This document shows, piece by piece, positions 42,870 through 55,800 of a stretch of DNA of 64,000 nt. The stretch is from the NCBI GenBank assembly GCA_932521035.1, contig OW051495.1, positions 7,254,001 to 7,318,000 on the forward strand, read 5' to 3'. The position numbers and the translations under genes are program-made. The stretch comes from Oscheius dolichura (Eukaryota; Nematoda; Chromadorea; Rhabditida; Rhabditidae). Every line of letters begins with the position of its first letter. The first letter of the stretch is position 1. The notes below the pieces were generated by a model. It did no database searches. It was not told the origin of the DNA and saw only the letters and a list, made by a program, of their open reading frames with translations.

Positions 42870-43490
42870 ACAGCGCCTTATGAGAGATTGGGAACGGGTA
42901 GAAATGGTAAACTAGAGGTTTTTTAAAGACAAATTAGATACACGCGTTTAAAATTGGTGATGCGGTAAACGAAAGGTAAATCGATGAGAAGGCATCATGG
43001 ACCCCAAAAACGTGGCTTCAACGGGGTAATCTCGCTGTCAAAAGCGAAACTTTTCATTGTAAAATCGAAATTTCGACTGAAATCGGTCGAGTTGGCCGTC
43101 GCTAACCAAAAACAAAACGCGGAAAACTGCCCGTTCGTTCTGGATTACTTTGATGGTTGTCTAGTTCACTCTCTTTCCCCGCGCGCTCGCTTCTCCTCTT
43201 CGTAGTTCAACATCCGGTATTAGAAAGTAGAACAAGATCCGTTCCAAGGTGTCCCTCTGTGATATTTTCAACCGTTTGCAGATCCTTGTCCGTTTTTAGC
43301 CCATGAAATACAAGGAAACAGTTCCGACGAGTCTCCTAAATGATCACCAAACAGGTGGTTATAGCGAAACCGAAGCAGAAATAAAGCCGTAGGTAGTTCC
43401 ACTGATCAGATCGCGCCCATTGTCATCAACGAAAAAAAAAACTTTACTTCCTCAATGGTTTATCTAGCAGAAGAAAGCAGAAAAATATCA
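42870..43490. other. Intergenic stretch
   Basis: No gene supported. A TCGAAATTTCGA palindrome occurs near 43067, and sequence around it is unremarkable. Confidence 0.4.
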
Positions 43491-44706
43491 CTAAAGTTTT
43501 TTAGAAGTCAGTAGGCAGACTCCATCCCCGGCCAAGATGCCCAAACCGTCGTTTAGATCCGTCGACAAACCGTGTTTCTGAGATGGGCTCGTTGATAAAC
43601 GTAATTTCGGGTTAAATCCTTGAAGCGCCTGGCGTTCGCTCCAGGACCAATAGAGTATTAAAAATAAACCTCCAGTCCGTGAAGCATGTCTTCCAGTTGG
43701 ACACTATGAGTCTCGAAGGATTTCTCTCCCACCGCGTAGGACTTGATTCCCATCCTTTCGACTACTATCTGAAATGGGTCCTACAGCGGCTCAATAACGT
43801 AGACTTACCAGATAACCACCTCTTTCAACCAAACTGCAGGCGTTTCCTAACACTCTACAGTAATCCTCCTTCGTGCTAGAAGCCACTTCCAGGAGGAACC
43901 CACAAGAAACAACTTGAAATTGCTTCGGAACTTCAGCTTGTTCGTCTCTTTTCCAATGGATTCCTCTAACCACATCTTGGTTCGTTACATCAACCTAAAA
44001 ATACAGAAAATCCTGTAAGAAAAGAGAAAAAATTACGGAAAGTACTGCCTGAAGCTTGCCCCTGGTAAGGGATTGCATCTCTCCGGGAGATTCGTTTCTT
44101 CCTTCAGTTTCTGCCAATAATTTACAGACATAGCCAACATCCAACCGTTGCCTTAATTGAACTGAGGATTAAATGTGGTACGCAGTCAATTTACAAAATA
44201 GAAACTCACTTATTCATTTCCCAGTCGGCTAGCGTTGTTCTGCATTCTTCTGCATAGTCGGAAGTGTACATTTTCCGAACATGATGTCTCATGGCGATGG
44301 GGAGGTGTACTGTAGGTCCTGAAGAGTATTTTTTATGGTATATTAGACTGAGTAGTTGATGGACTACGCAGCGAAAAGAAGGTAACATGACCTACCGGCT
44401 CCTAAATCCAGCATAGTTGTCAAATCCGTAGGTAAAGCTTTGGTCATAAGGGGGAGCTTCGATATGGTACGAGCATATCAGGGATGAGAGCTGTTCGACT
44501 GGGCGTATTCCGTATAATAAGCGTTGGGATCGAACTGAACCTTGGATTACTTTAGAATTAGTCGGAGTGAACAGACAGCATGAGCTTCCGGAGCTTGAGA
44601 AGGCATTAGACCTGCCAGTGGGAATTTCTGGCATGGTACAAGGATTCAGGACGAATCTAGGTGATTTTACATAATTTTCCGAGCTCTCCTCGATGCTGCT
44701 TTCCAT
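43491..44706 (-). CDS. NNMT/PNMT/TEMT-family methyltransferase
   Basis: SAM-dependent small-molecule N-methyltransferase of the family that includes nicotinamide and phenylethanolamine methyltransferases. Seen in order: TTMLDLGAGPTVHLPIAM (motif I, DLGAGPT), KMYTSDYAEECRTTLADWEM (the acidic sDY...W block), QDVVRGIHWKRDEQAEVPKQ, FQVVSCGFLLEVASSTKEDY, SLVERGGYLIVVERM, KSYAVGEKSFETHSVQLED and a C-terminal segment after ALQGFNPKLR ending LLTSKKL at 43491. These blocks match the family order through the YAVG...F element. The N-terminal exon (MESSIEESSENYVKSPRF) is Ser-rich and less typical. Introns of 40-82 nt are phase-consistent. Cytosolic; the substrate cannot be told from sequence. Confidence 0.82.
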
Positions 44707-45014
44707 TTACGAGATAAAAAATGGTGACTAATCTTCCGAAACCACATAACTCGTGAGAAATGGCGTTCCGCTCCCTCCAAAAGGAATGAACGCTCAAAAT
44801 TCTTCCCTAGCACCTGTCCTTTTTTCGATAGTTATCGAACTCTTCTGTCACCTCATGTTGGGAGGGTGTTAGTGTCTGCGTCCTATTCTCTGCCACAACA
44901 GACCTCGCTCATTTTTCCCATCGTTTATTGGTAGATGTTTCATCGATTTCGTCTCCCTTTGATTTCATTTGTCCCTTGCCTTTTCATCAAAGACATTCCA
45001 TTTCCAGGTGGGGA
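44707..45014. promoter_or_regulatory. Shared upstream region of the methyltransferase and the kinase
   Basis: A divergent pair separated by 308 nt. A CATTTCCAG acceptor-like site ends at 45007, seven bases before the kinase ATG, and could be a trans-splice site. Confidence 0.35.
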
Positions 45015-46231
45015 ATGCAGTTACCGCCGACTGATGCCACCACGAGGAATGTTATCCGCGGCCAGATCAACCCAAAATGGCTTGTTTCCTTTCAAAATGT
45101 GACTACATTAAAAAGACTAGGAGTAGGAGAATTTGGAGAGGTAAGAATTGATCATTTCTTGTCCTTCTATCTCACTTTCCAGGTCTTTCTAGGGGAAGTG
45201 GGCCCCGAAGGGAAGCGTGACAAAGTAGCCATCAAAACACTGAAAGATGTCAGTGATCTGACTCATTCCAAAGATAAATATGAGGCAATCAGAGGGATGT
45301 TTACAACAGAACTTCAAATATTGATGTAAGTGGATTGAAAATGAGGGAGAATGGGAGATTTTTAGGAATTTGGACCATCCAAGGATCTTGAGAGCGTTCG
45401 GGATCGACATGTCTACTAGTACCATGTTTATGGCTTTGGAACTCTGTGCAAGTGTGTTTATTTGAAAAATTGAAGCCCCAAAAGATCCTGAAGCAGATGA
45501 AAACAAAAACTCTTTTATTCGGGGTGCAATAAAGCGCAAGGAATATGACAGTTTCCCATGGTTTCAGATGGTTCACTACTGGAATATCTCGTAGAAAACC
45601 AAGATAATGTGAGCCCAAAGGAGCGCCTCCGTTTTATTATTGAAACCGGCGAAGCCATCGAATATCTCCAGCAGAATTCTCTAATTCACAGAGACATTGC
45701 GGTTAGAAATTGTCTCCTAGACGAGAATATGGTAAGCCCTTTCTTTAGAAGTATTCTACAGCTTCTCTTTTCAGTCAGTAAAGCTGTGTGACTTCGGTCT
45801 GGGACTGTGTACCGGTGGTAAAGACGAAGTCATTGACCACTGGGGGCATCTTCCCTACCGTTGGCTGCCACCAGAAGCCTGCCGTGAAGGCATCTACAAC
45901 ATGACCTCGGATGTCTGGGGACTGGCTATAATGATGTTTGAAGTCTACGCGAATGGCTTTGAACCCTATACGGAGATCACCAGCAGGAGTATGAGTATCA
46001 AGGAGAAGGAAAACGTCATCCTCGCCTTTTTACTCAACGAAAATTTGAGGCTGAAGATGCCAAAGGTTGGAAATCCTCATTAAATGAAGACAATTTGTTT
46101 AGAATTGCCCTGATAATGTGACAAAAATCGCACAGGCTTGCTGGCAGCTGGATCCGAAAGACAGACCCAGTATTCAGACAGTTTTGGAAGAATTGAGACG
46201 TTGTGATACTGCTTCTACTGATGCTGAATAG
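45015..46231 (+). CDS. Small protein tyrosine kinase (kinase domain only)
   Basis: Six exons: 45015-45140, 45183-45325, 45366-45451, 45568-45731, 45775-46065 and 46103-46231. About 40 residues precede the glycine loop GVGEFGEVFLGEV; then the VAIK lysine, the helix-C Glu in FTTELQILM, LELCANGSLLEYL, the catalytic loop HRDIAVRNCLLDE (tyrosine-kinase type R-N), DFGLGL, PYRWLPPEA, SDVWGLAIMMFEVYANG and CWQLDPKDRPSIQTVLEELR. No SH2, SH3 or membrane segment is visible. The stretch between DFG and PPE (CTGGKDEVIDHWGHLPYRW) lacks the usual autophosphorylation tyrosine except in PYRW. It is likely catalytically competent. The subfamily is unclear; it could be the remnant of a larger kinase if upstream exons exist. 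Confidence 0.85.
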
Positions 46232-49215
46232 CTTATTTTCATAGATTTTTGTAGTAAGTTGGGTATAAATATGGGATATATGTGATGAATAGACAACTGC
46301 CCAGAAGATGAAAATGCGTCCGGAACCCCGTCTCGCCCTCTGTCGCCAGCTGTGTCCTTCAGGAGGGAAATTCTTCTTGTCTAAATGTACACCACCTCAC
46401 ACCCGGATAACCACGGCTGTCCAAAATTGCTGCCAATAAATCACTTTGCCCTAAAACAATAATTCATTTATAGTAGCCAGAGGTGAGGACAGCTGTTCTC
46501 TCTCTCTGTCCCTCCAGTTCCCACAAGGTTTTCTTTTTTTGCGCTGTCCATCCCTCGCTTGTTCTGTAAATATTCCCCTCAAAAAACCAGTACCAATGTT
46601 TCTCCTTCGATTGGTTGAAAAGAGGGGATAAAATGTAGTTTTCGCGATGCTAAGCCCCTCTCTTCCTCCTCTGCCTGGTCTTTTATGGCTAGCAGCAACG
46701 TTTCAACGTTTTCCATACTTGGCTGACGCCTGTTTGCCTAAAGCCAAGTGTGAATTGGGCGTTCAAATGGCGAGGAGAAGGCGAAGAAGAAAGATGCAAA
46801 GAGTCCGGTTCGCAGAGGCTACTATTCGCCTTCTCCCTTATTTGTATCGCCATTACCGTCGCTTTTTGACCTTCCATTAGGGTGGCAATTACATTGTTTT
46901 AGCTCGTGGAAAACAGGTAGTTCACACCTTATTACGTGCAGGTGTTTCTAATGTAGTCAGGGACAGTTTATTCCGTAACTTGAGACCATGTGTCACCTCC
47001 TGGGGAGAGGCTGTTGCGCGACAGTGGCAGCCCTGGAGAGCGGGAGAGGGCAGGGGAGAGGTCATCAATCCTATCGCGATTAATTAACGGTTAATTGCTA
47101 TAGAAAATTTGGCCCCTGTTTTTAGAGCTGTAGGATTCATGCTTTTCCTAACCGCCATCTCATTTCATAATCCCCATAAATGACACAAGGCCATTTCAAA
47201 CAGCCAACTACTCATCCCTCTCCCCCATCTCCATCCTCTCCCTCCCTCTTCCACTCCCCAAAACTACTACCATCCCTCCTCATAATCTATTATTTATCCG
47301 CCACTCCACCACTACTAAATGGTGGCTGTCAATTGGTGGCTTTTTCATAGAATTGCACATCGTTTTCTCCCGTCCCATCCTCCCGTTTCGAAGGGAAATT
47401 GGCCCCTTTCCAGCTCACCTCCAGAACGAACACCAGGGAAGTGAAAGACTATTTTGGCTTCTATACAAATGAAGCCGTAGGCATAATGAGATGTCTAACA
47501 GCGTTTTAATTTAGCTGCGTAGCGCGTTTACTTCTCAGTTGGAGCCAAATGGGGTTTTCAGGAAGAGTTCAAAAGACCCAGGAATCGGAATATTACACTG
47601 CCCCTTGATCCCCTGGGCCATTCCACTTTTATTACCATATTTCTTTTGCATGATATCAAATCCCCTTCCCTTCTTCTTCCAGTTCATGGCCCAGCTGCAC
47701 CAGCTGTGATTGCGTCTGTCTTGAGCAATTCACGCGATCCTCCTCGAGAAAAAGCATCCGTCTGGTTCAAAAATGGCTCAATCCATTTCCTACGGTAAGA
47801 TTCTGACAAAAAAGCGCTCCAAGGTTGTTCAGCTTGTTTTTTCGTTGAGCTAGAAATTAGCCGCAATTTAGTCACACGATTCCTTCAAGAGAGGAAGGGG
47901 GAAAGCTGTTTTGCAGGGCTTTTCCTTTTTGTGGATTCTTGACTGGAGAAAAACAACTTAAAATTACACTTCTCTATTAACCAGAGAAGTGAAGTGATGA
48001 AGGCAATTTTCATCAGGGGGACTCCTCTAATAGGAATGGCAGAGGAGGGGGGCATTGAACGCATTACTTTGGATTGCGCGCCTTTTCAAATTATTCCTTT
48101 CTTTTTTTAAGCCTTCTGTGGTTAAGAAGCGGGCCCCTCGTTTAAATTAGAACAACGGCGGGAAAAAGCTGACTGGGGGGCATTTTGGGACACATTTGGC
48201 AGTGCGTTCCTCCCCCTCATGCAACAATAGGCAGCTCCTGCCAAACAAGCCCCCCTGTGCCCTTCTATGTTTTCTCTTTTTCTCTGTGTTTGTACTAGTG
48301 TACTCTCCCTCTTTATTATTCTTATTCCTAATTAAGACACCCAAGTAAATAATCTCCCCTGTTCAATAAGCGTGGACATTCTCCTCGTGCTTATCATAAT
48401 ATTGTTTACGTTGCTCCGCCACCCGTTCCCTTATCATAACGGAGGGAGAAGTTATTCCGACTGCCGTTCCCGCTTGTATCAATATTTCTTCTTTAGAGAA
48501 GTTGCTAAACAAAATACTATCGTCAATGGCCTACTGTAATTTTGTTCATTTGGGTCCTGTACCGAAATTTCTAATGTATTTTCCTGGTTTGCTAACTCAT
48601 TCATTTGAATAGCTCCTTTGTCTGTTTGCCTGCCAAATTCCCAATTTCAAGTCCTGTTCGGATTATCTTTTAGCATTATTCTTATTACTTTCCCCTTTGG
48701 GTCCTTCTGGATAACAAGCTGGAACATTTGAAAGAACCTTTTGCGCGCCCTTCTTCTGATCACTTTCCTTTTTTGGAGGTCCTACTGAGATTGTTTTCAC
48801 CGATTTTTCTTCCGTTTCACAGATTTTTACATAACATTTCATGCTCTTTCACACGTCTTTCTTTCTTTTTTGCCCTTCTGGGTACCACATTCAATAACCG
48901 GAGTGTTTTCTCCCGCTCATCAGACCCAAGTGCACTCAACACCTTCCTCTCTTCTTCGACGGCGCTCTGCATCTTTTCGAATTTTCCCGCCTTTAACCAC
49001 TTGTCTGTCCTTCTTTTCACTTCCCTATTTTACACCACAAGCCCAAAAAATCTCGATCCTCTTCCGCTTCACCGCTTCCCAATACGCCAAACCAAACGAA
49101 CGCCCTGAGGCGGCGGGAGTATGTGTTGATTCGCGGGAAGGCGACCACACAAATTTTTGCTTGACGACGACGACGACGCTCTCTCAAACAATATCCAATT
49201 ATCATTGAGGGGCCG

Positions 49216-49235
49216 CTCTCTCTCTCTCTCTCTCT
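49216..49235. repeat. (CT)n microsatellite
   Basis: An uninterrupted run of about ten CT units. Confidence 0.9.
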
Positions 49236-52200
49236 GGGTGTAGCGGGTGGTGGTGGTAGCGGTTGACGGGAAGCTGCGTCCTGTTTGAAATTCTATATTC
49301 TCTTTCAGCTTATTTTGGAACAATATAAAGGGCAGCCGGATTCTATTTCCAAGCCGTTTTTCTAGAAGTCATATGCCATTTTAAAGTGCTCCATTTCGTT
49401 GGCATTTTAGTCAATTTTAATCTGAAAAAAAAGGCGGAAAAGGGGAGAAAATAGCCCGCTTTTCCCAGTCGATTTAAATAAAAAGAAAGAAAAATTAGAG
49501 CTGATCCAGTGAAGCGTTCATTAAGGGTTCATTGAACAATGTTTGATTTAAACGAACCAGGACTGGGCTCTTTTTTTTCGCTGTGGGAATCAATTGATTC
49601 CTTCTTTAAACGCCGGATCTCCTTCCCTCCCGGGTTAAAAAGAACTATACCCCTTTTTTGTCTGTGCTCACCCCGTGCCCATCGGAGGGATGACACAGCT
49701 TTTTCTCACAACAATAGAGCCTTACATTGCCACGCGCATACCTCTGTAAGAATCTCCCCTCTCTCTATACAAGCACCTCCCTTTCTTCCTATTGTCCACG
49801 AATGGCTAGGACACTTTTTCATCCAGTTGAATCAGCCCTTTTTATGTCCTTGTCAACCATCCTCCTCCTCCTCCTTTCGAGAGAAAAGGAGGCCGATTTC
49901 GTTTTCTTTTCCACGAGAAGCCTTAAGAAATGATCAGTAGGGAATCCCAAAACATGTTCCTTATTTACACGACTCTAGTAATGTCTAGCAGTCAGCAATT
50001 TTCCATCAATTGAAATTGTAGCCCATTTTGCTCACTAGTCGCCATGGTTTCATAGCCGAAAGCTGTCAATCTTCCATTTTTCAAAGGTGTTATACCCCTT
50101 TTCTAGTTTGTTTCTCATGCCATTGGGGTCTCTCTCCTCCTGCTCTCCGGATATATTCTCGTGTTAATCCGCCCTCTTCTCCTGTCTTTTGTTCTCGTTG
50201 AGGTTATGACACGACAAGTAGCCCCCCTCTCTCTCTCCCGGTTCAATAACACCTTACCGTGGTAAACAAAATATTCTATGGGAAGGGAGACAGATTATTA
50301 GCCACAGCCTCCTTTATGTGATGGCTAATTACAGAAATTATACAGTGAGGTGAAAATTGTGAATTAGAAAGAGGTGATGACACCTTGGGTCAAGTTCCGT
50401 GTATTGTAAATATGGCGATGAAGGTAGAGGATCTCCTGTAACATTTATAGCAGGAAGAGGCAAACAGGTCCATTTGTGACTTTTAGAGGAAGTTACCGTA
50501 CTCCATGGCCCTCAGAAACTTGCAAATTTCATCTACAGGTCCCGGAACGACAACCTACAGATCAGCAATCTTGTTTCACCCGTTTCGGGACCGAAACCTC
50601 GAATAATCTGACCCTGACAGCCGGTATAATAAGCATTTCTCTCTTTACAGTTTGAATTCCCCGCCATGTTACGATTATTTCGAAACTTGTTGGCTGATTT
50701 TAAGCAGAGTTGACTGTGCGGGAAGGATTCCCCTTATCTTCCTTACCCTCTCTCCCATTTACAGATAAAGTGTCCCCAGTTAATCCCTTTTGTACACTAA
50801 AAAGGAGCGGAGGGCAACAAAGGGTCCAGCCTCTCTCTCTTCTTTTACCTTCCCCGCTCTAGACCAATTACCTCCTTCCCAATAGGGCCGTTTTTCTTAT
50901 GTTATGGTACTAAAACTACTTTATAACACGAGTAAATTGCAACAAAATGAGGAGATAAGCCGGGGTGATGGGAGGGTGAGATGAAAGCCGGCCGCCGACG
51001 CGCTGCGTGGAGTCATTCAGTCGGCTATTAAGTTCAGGGAAAAACCGTCTTATTCCGTCCCGGGATGCCCAGGTGTGAACGCCGAGCTAATACGGAATGA
51101 TTGACGGTTCAAAGAAAAGAAGAAAGGGGATATTTTTAAAAGAACCACAAATTAGGCGGGATGGTGCGAAGACAGGGGAGGCAGGGACCATGGGAACTGC
51201 CCACTTGCCTAAAACCGTCATCGAGCAGCTAGAATAGAGCCATTTTAGCTGCGTAGCCGTTGAATACTCAACCAAGAGTATAATTTGTCTACTGTACACA
51301 TTTTTCCGTTATCTCTTAGCCCAGTTGTGAGTCAGCCTTCCAAAACTGGGTTCGCTCCTTCACAAGGCGGCTAGTTGTCAAAAAATAGTCTCCTTTTAGC
51401 CTCTATAAGCGTTGAATACTCAGCCAAGAGAAGGATTTACTTTCCAAGGTTTGTTGAAACTTTTCTGTCTGGTTCTATTAGTCTCACCCTCCTTTTCCTC
51501 CACCTCTAATGCACTTGATGGTTTTGACCGGGGCGCGGAACAAATCGCCGAGAGAGGAGACGACTTCTTTTTGCCATGATCTTTTCACGATGATGACCCC
51601 CGCTCTTCTTTTCCCTCCAGTCCTAATTGGGTATTGTTACTTTAGAGAGGCGTTATTTGGAGCGACAGGTAGCGACTTTTTTATTGGCTCTAGTTCTCGC
51701 GGGGGCAGACAGCCAAGCCGGTAGGAAACCCGTCTTTTACTGTCTCTTCTTTTAATTTCCCTCTTTAGTCCTTCTGGCCGGTGTTTTTACAACCACCAGA
51801 TCGTATTTTGACACAGTGCCCGATAATAAATAAGGCCTTCTGCTCGGGACTTATCCCTCCACAACTGACACCTCAGACCAAATTGACTGCGACTCTTCCC
51901 CGCGGTTACGGAAGGCCCCCTTTCCCAGCAAAACAAGAGGTGACAATAATTTACAGCTGTATCCTCGGGTGTCTCCTGTGGTATGAGAGGGGCCTGTCCA
52001 GGTGTATCCTGTGCTAAATCCCTCTTGCTCCTCACTTCTGCCCCCACTTATCCTTGGATATTGGAAGAGGTATGGATAATTTCATGCAAATCCCCCAGTC
52101 CCGGTCTGCCTCTCTACAACAGTAGCTCTCATATTTCGGGGAGGGATATGAGAGGGGGTAGAGAGGAGGGGCAGGAAGGTGGGGATTAGTATTTCCTGTG

Positions 52201-52399
52201 TCCAATATTCCTCTCTATTGAAGGGGGGATTAACTGAAGAATGGGAGGTTAAGCGGTTTTATTGGAGACAGAAATGAGAAATTGAACATAGGAAAGAATA
52301 ACGGGGGTCCTGGAACGATTGCCTCTTCAGGGCCCTCAAGGATTTCCAGTTGGCGTCTTTGATCGCAGTTTCCCACGATCTTTCCTATTTTTAAAGTTG

Positions 52400-52415
52400 C
52401 TGTCTAACTGTGGCT
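52400..52415 (+). repeat. CTGTCTAACTGTGGCT motif, copy 2
   Basis: Exact 16-mer, followed by TTCCTTCCCTAG (a splice-acceptor-like tract) and CTACAGTATTCTT. It forms an imperfect 153-bp-spaced duplicate with copy 3. Confidence 0.85.
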
Positions 52416-52552
52416 TCCTTCCCTAGCTACAGTATTCTTATTTTTCTTCCTGTTTGGCTATTTGGAGCCCCTGCCACGGTTGAAAGCCCCAATACCTTCA
52501 AATTGACGACATTTTTCCTCTTTTCCCTGCCATTTCTTATTATTTCAGACTG

Positions 52553-52568
52553 CTGTCTAACTGTGGCT
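52553..52568 (+). repeat. CTGTCTAACTGTGGCT motif, copy 3
   Basis: Exact 16-mer, followed by TTCCTTCTCCAG and TTACAGTATTCCT, parallel to copy 2. Confidence 0.85.
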
Positions 52569-52853
52569 TCCTTCTCCAGTTACAGTATTCCTGTTTTTAC
52601 TTTCTTCCTGCCCTTCCTTTTGTTTTCAAATTTGTCCCCCATGAGAATCCCGCCCAAACCCTCCGATCCCCAAGGGGGCGGCGCTTGCCGGCCATCATCC
52701 CGCGCATTGCCTGTACTCTTTCTGCCAACCGCCTCAGCTAAATGACCACTCGTTTGATTAATAGTTACCTCCGCCTTTTTATGCTGTAATTTACCGCCTT
52801 TTTCTTCATTTTCTCTTTATTTTCTGTTCTTTGAGAGATATCAAGTTTACAGG

Positions 52854-55800
52854 ATGCTGGTACAGCTCCTCCTGTTATTTTTATTAGCGATGTGCCATGG
52901 AAAGAAGCTGCCGGATATTTACTGGAATTCTACTAATCCATTGTGAGTTTTACACTTATTTTCGGGGTCCTAGTAACCGGAAATTGAGTTAGACGCTTCC
53001 CAAACTCACCAAGGGCAACCACGTTCCTTTGGGAGGCTAGAAACTGAAACGTTTACTTTACTCTATCGTTTCGGCAGATTTTCTACTATTTAACGGGGTT
53101 CCTGTCTAACTGTGGCTTGTTTACTTTTATTTCTGGAGCAGAATTAAGAAACCCTAAGAAACGGACAGTAACCTTTCTATATTTACTTTTCTATTTAATT
53201 ATATCTAACCAAATTGTGACCTGTTTCTTAGCCTGCAACCTCAACTTCTGCCCTCTCCATTTAGTCAATTTTGGCAATTATTACCCTCCCGGTCCAAAAA
53301 TCTGTCACCCTCCCTGGGCTCATTATTTTCGTCCGTCTTCACCCCGTTCCTCTTAATTTGAGCAGCCGGAGAGAGACTGATTATTGAATCTAATTGACCT
53401 CATGCCATGATGTCCACACACGGGGACGGTCTGTCCATCTCCGGCAGCAGCAGCTACCACAATCAGTCAGTGGCGCACAGGGAGGGGTAGATAATTAGAG
53501 AAGCCGACACTGTACAAATAGACTCAACCCGGGAGAAAAAGCCGCCTACGCCTAGGGTAATCCGCCTCAAAAAGGAAGCGACACGCTGTTTACTATCTGT
53601 CCTTCTGCCTGTTGTTTAACAGCAGCTGTCTAACTGTGGCTGTGGTCCGATTGTTTTCTTTTCGCACTTTCCCCTCATGTAAATGAGCTTATGCAGTAGT
53701 AAAGTTTTGAAATTTGATACTGTGTAGTTGAGGGGCAAAGAGAGCGACAAGTAGATTAGGCCTCCTCTCTCTTATCCACAGTGGTGTAATGTGTGTAGAA
53801 CACATGTTAAAGAGGGCGCCTGTCCACTCTTGCTAATTTACGGCTGACGGCTCGATTTATGTCGACCGCACAGGTGCCGAAGACGGGGTGGACGAGAGGG
53901 GTGAAAATGACCAGCCGGCGGCAATCTTGAGAGAGAAAAGGGTGAAGAGAACGAGAGCCGTCGGGAAGAGAGCGGAAGCTGCCGCCGGAAAGAAGAAGAA
54001 GAACATGTTACACCATGCGCTTTAACAAGCGGCTGGGAAGGGAAAAGAAGCGAAATTTTGAACCAGAAAAAGGGCAGATGGTGGAATTGCTTCAATATGA
54101 GGCGGTTAACCGGAAGTCGGAGGGGCCCTCTAGGCTCTAAAGGTGCCGTATTGCCTTAAAAAAACTCCCGAAACCGTTTTCAATCGGCATTTTACAGCTA
54201 TTTTGTGAATACCGCCCAACTGTTTAATTTTATCAAACTGTAGCTCTTCCAATACCACATTTTCTACCAAAAATCGTTTAAAAATGACTATTTTCCTCTC
54301 TGTTCCACTCCCAGCCGTAAGCAGTACAAAATCTCATATTTCTCTGGAAAAATAATCCGGTGGAGTCCAACTGATCTCTTGTTAAATTCAAATCGGTCAC
54401 TTTCACTCATCCCTCTGAAATTGTGGTAATTTTACTTCTTCCCCCGTTAGACCTTCCCCATCCTTGTCAGTTGCAGCCTCTCTGGGTGTTCCCTTTGACA
54501 AATCCTCTCTCCCTCACCCCGCTCCCGAATACCAATTTATCCCTCTAGCGCCCTCTGTCGGAATCCCTATAACTCTTTGCCCTAGTAGAGCGCCGAGAGT
54601 CTAATTGTCCACATCTCCCACCTGGTCCATAATTAGCCCGGTTCGCATACATAGTGTGGTGGTCCTAAACAGAACGCTCCCGCTCTCTACCTCGCCCCAA
54701 TACCCTGCCAACCGGAACAAAAGCGAGAAGAAGATCTAATTGGTGGAAAATTAGATCCATTGTTTTGATTTTCTGCTGATCGCACAGTCGGACACATATG
54801 GTTTTGTAGCGAGGGGGGGCTGGCGGCATCTGACCCCTAAAAAGAGGGCAGATGGATATTTGATGAAGGGTCATGAGCAGCTCATAAATCCGTGTTTACC
54901 CCTCGAGCCGTGGGGGATACGAGCGGGAGAGACGATAGATCATATCAGGAAGACAATCTCGGACAGATTGGGTTTAAGAACATCTGCACAGAGGGAGAAG
55001 AGAGAGAGAATTAGCATATGGCCCCTGCAACACATTGCACGGCCACGTGCGGGATAAACCCCCTCTTCTCTTCTTTTTTTTCGGGAATGGGACACATCTG
55101 CCTGGAAGATTATCGTAATCGCTCATCTTGAGCTCATAAATGGAGGAGGGAGACAAAAATATGGTAGACAGCGGAATTTAGAGGGAATTTTTGGAACAAT
55201 TCTGGTTAGTTTGGTAGAAATTGGTCTTATTGGTCCTTGTTTAAAATTTAAGCAGAAAGCAAAGGCTAGCAAAGGGAAGAGAAGGAACCATTTCCGGTAG
55301 GGGGCGAATTTCAATTTCCCATCAGCAGGAAGCTTTGTGGAACCTGTTACCATGCAAGAAGGGCTGTGTTTGGCCTAATCTTCACGCACCAGCTATTATT
55401 TTGGTGTTTACAGGTTTTTGGAGGCGTTTTGGGTCCGCCAAATAAACTGTTCTCCAAGGAAAATCTGGAAACCCGACCTAGAAGGTTTAGGGTATTCAGA
55501 GACCTTCTTAAGAAGCGCAGAAACTTGAAGTTCCTCTCGGAGGAGGCGAATTTTGTGGTTCCAGTACGGTAGTTTTAAAAATCCACAGTTTGACCGTCTT
55601 CCTTTCTTTGACAGCTTATGATCCACCGAGAGCAGTATATGTTTCATATTTGATGGATATCCCCTCCTTCACAACCTCATTTATCACCCTAATCCCCCCT
55701 GCTCTCGACCTGTGTCTCTCTTGCCACCCACTCACTCTACCCCAAACAGTAAACCCTGCACATTATTTGAGCTGATCGTCCTCAAGATGGCAACTGTGTT

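Larger units (their letters stand above)
46232..52853. other. 6.6-kb gene-poor region upstream of ephrin
   Basis: No exon, RNA gene or sizeable repeat could be supported on either strand. The sequence is rich in pyrimidine runs, which create false Lys/Arg/Glu-rich frames on the minus strand (for example 48817-49020). It contains a CT microsatellite (49216-49235) and two copies of the 16-bp motif near its right end. Probably regulatory. Confidence 0.5.

Noticed and set aside
42984..43205. 73-residue plus-strand frame
   Set aside because: Contains a palindromic TCGAAATTTCGA region and no coding signs.
48817..49020. Lys/Arg/Glu-rich minus-strand frame
   Set aside because: Arises from pyrimidine-rich plus-strand sequence; no start context, leader or exons.
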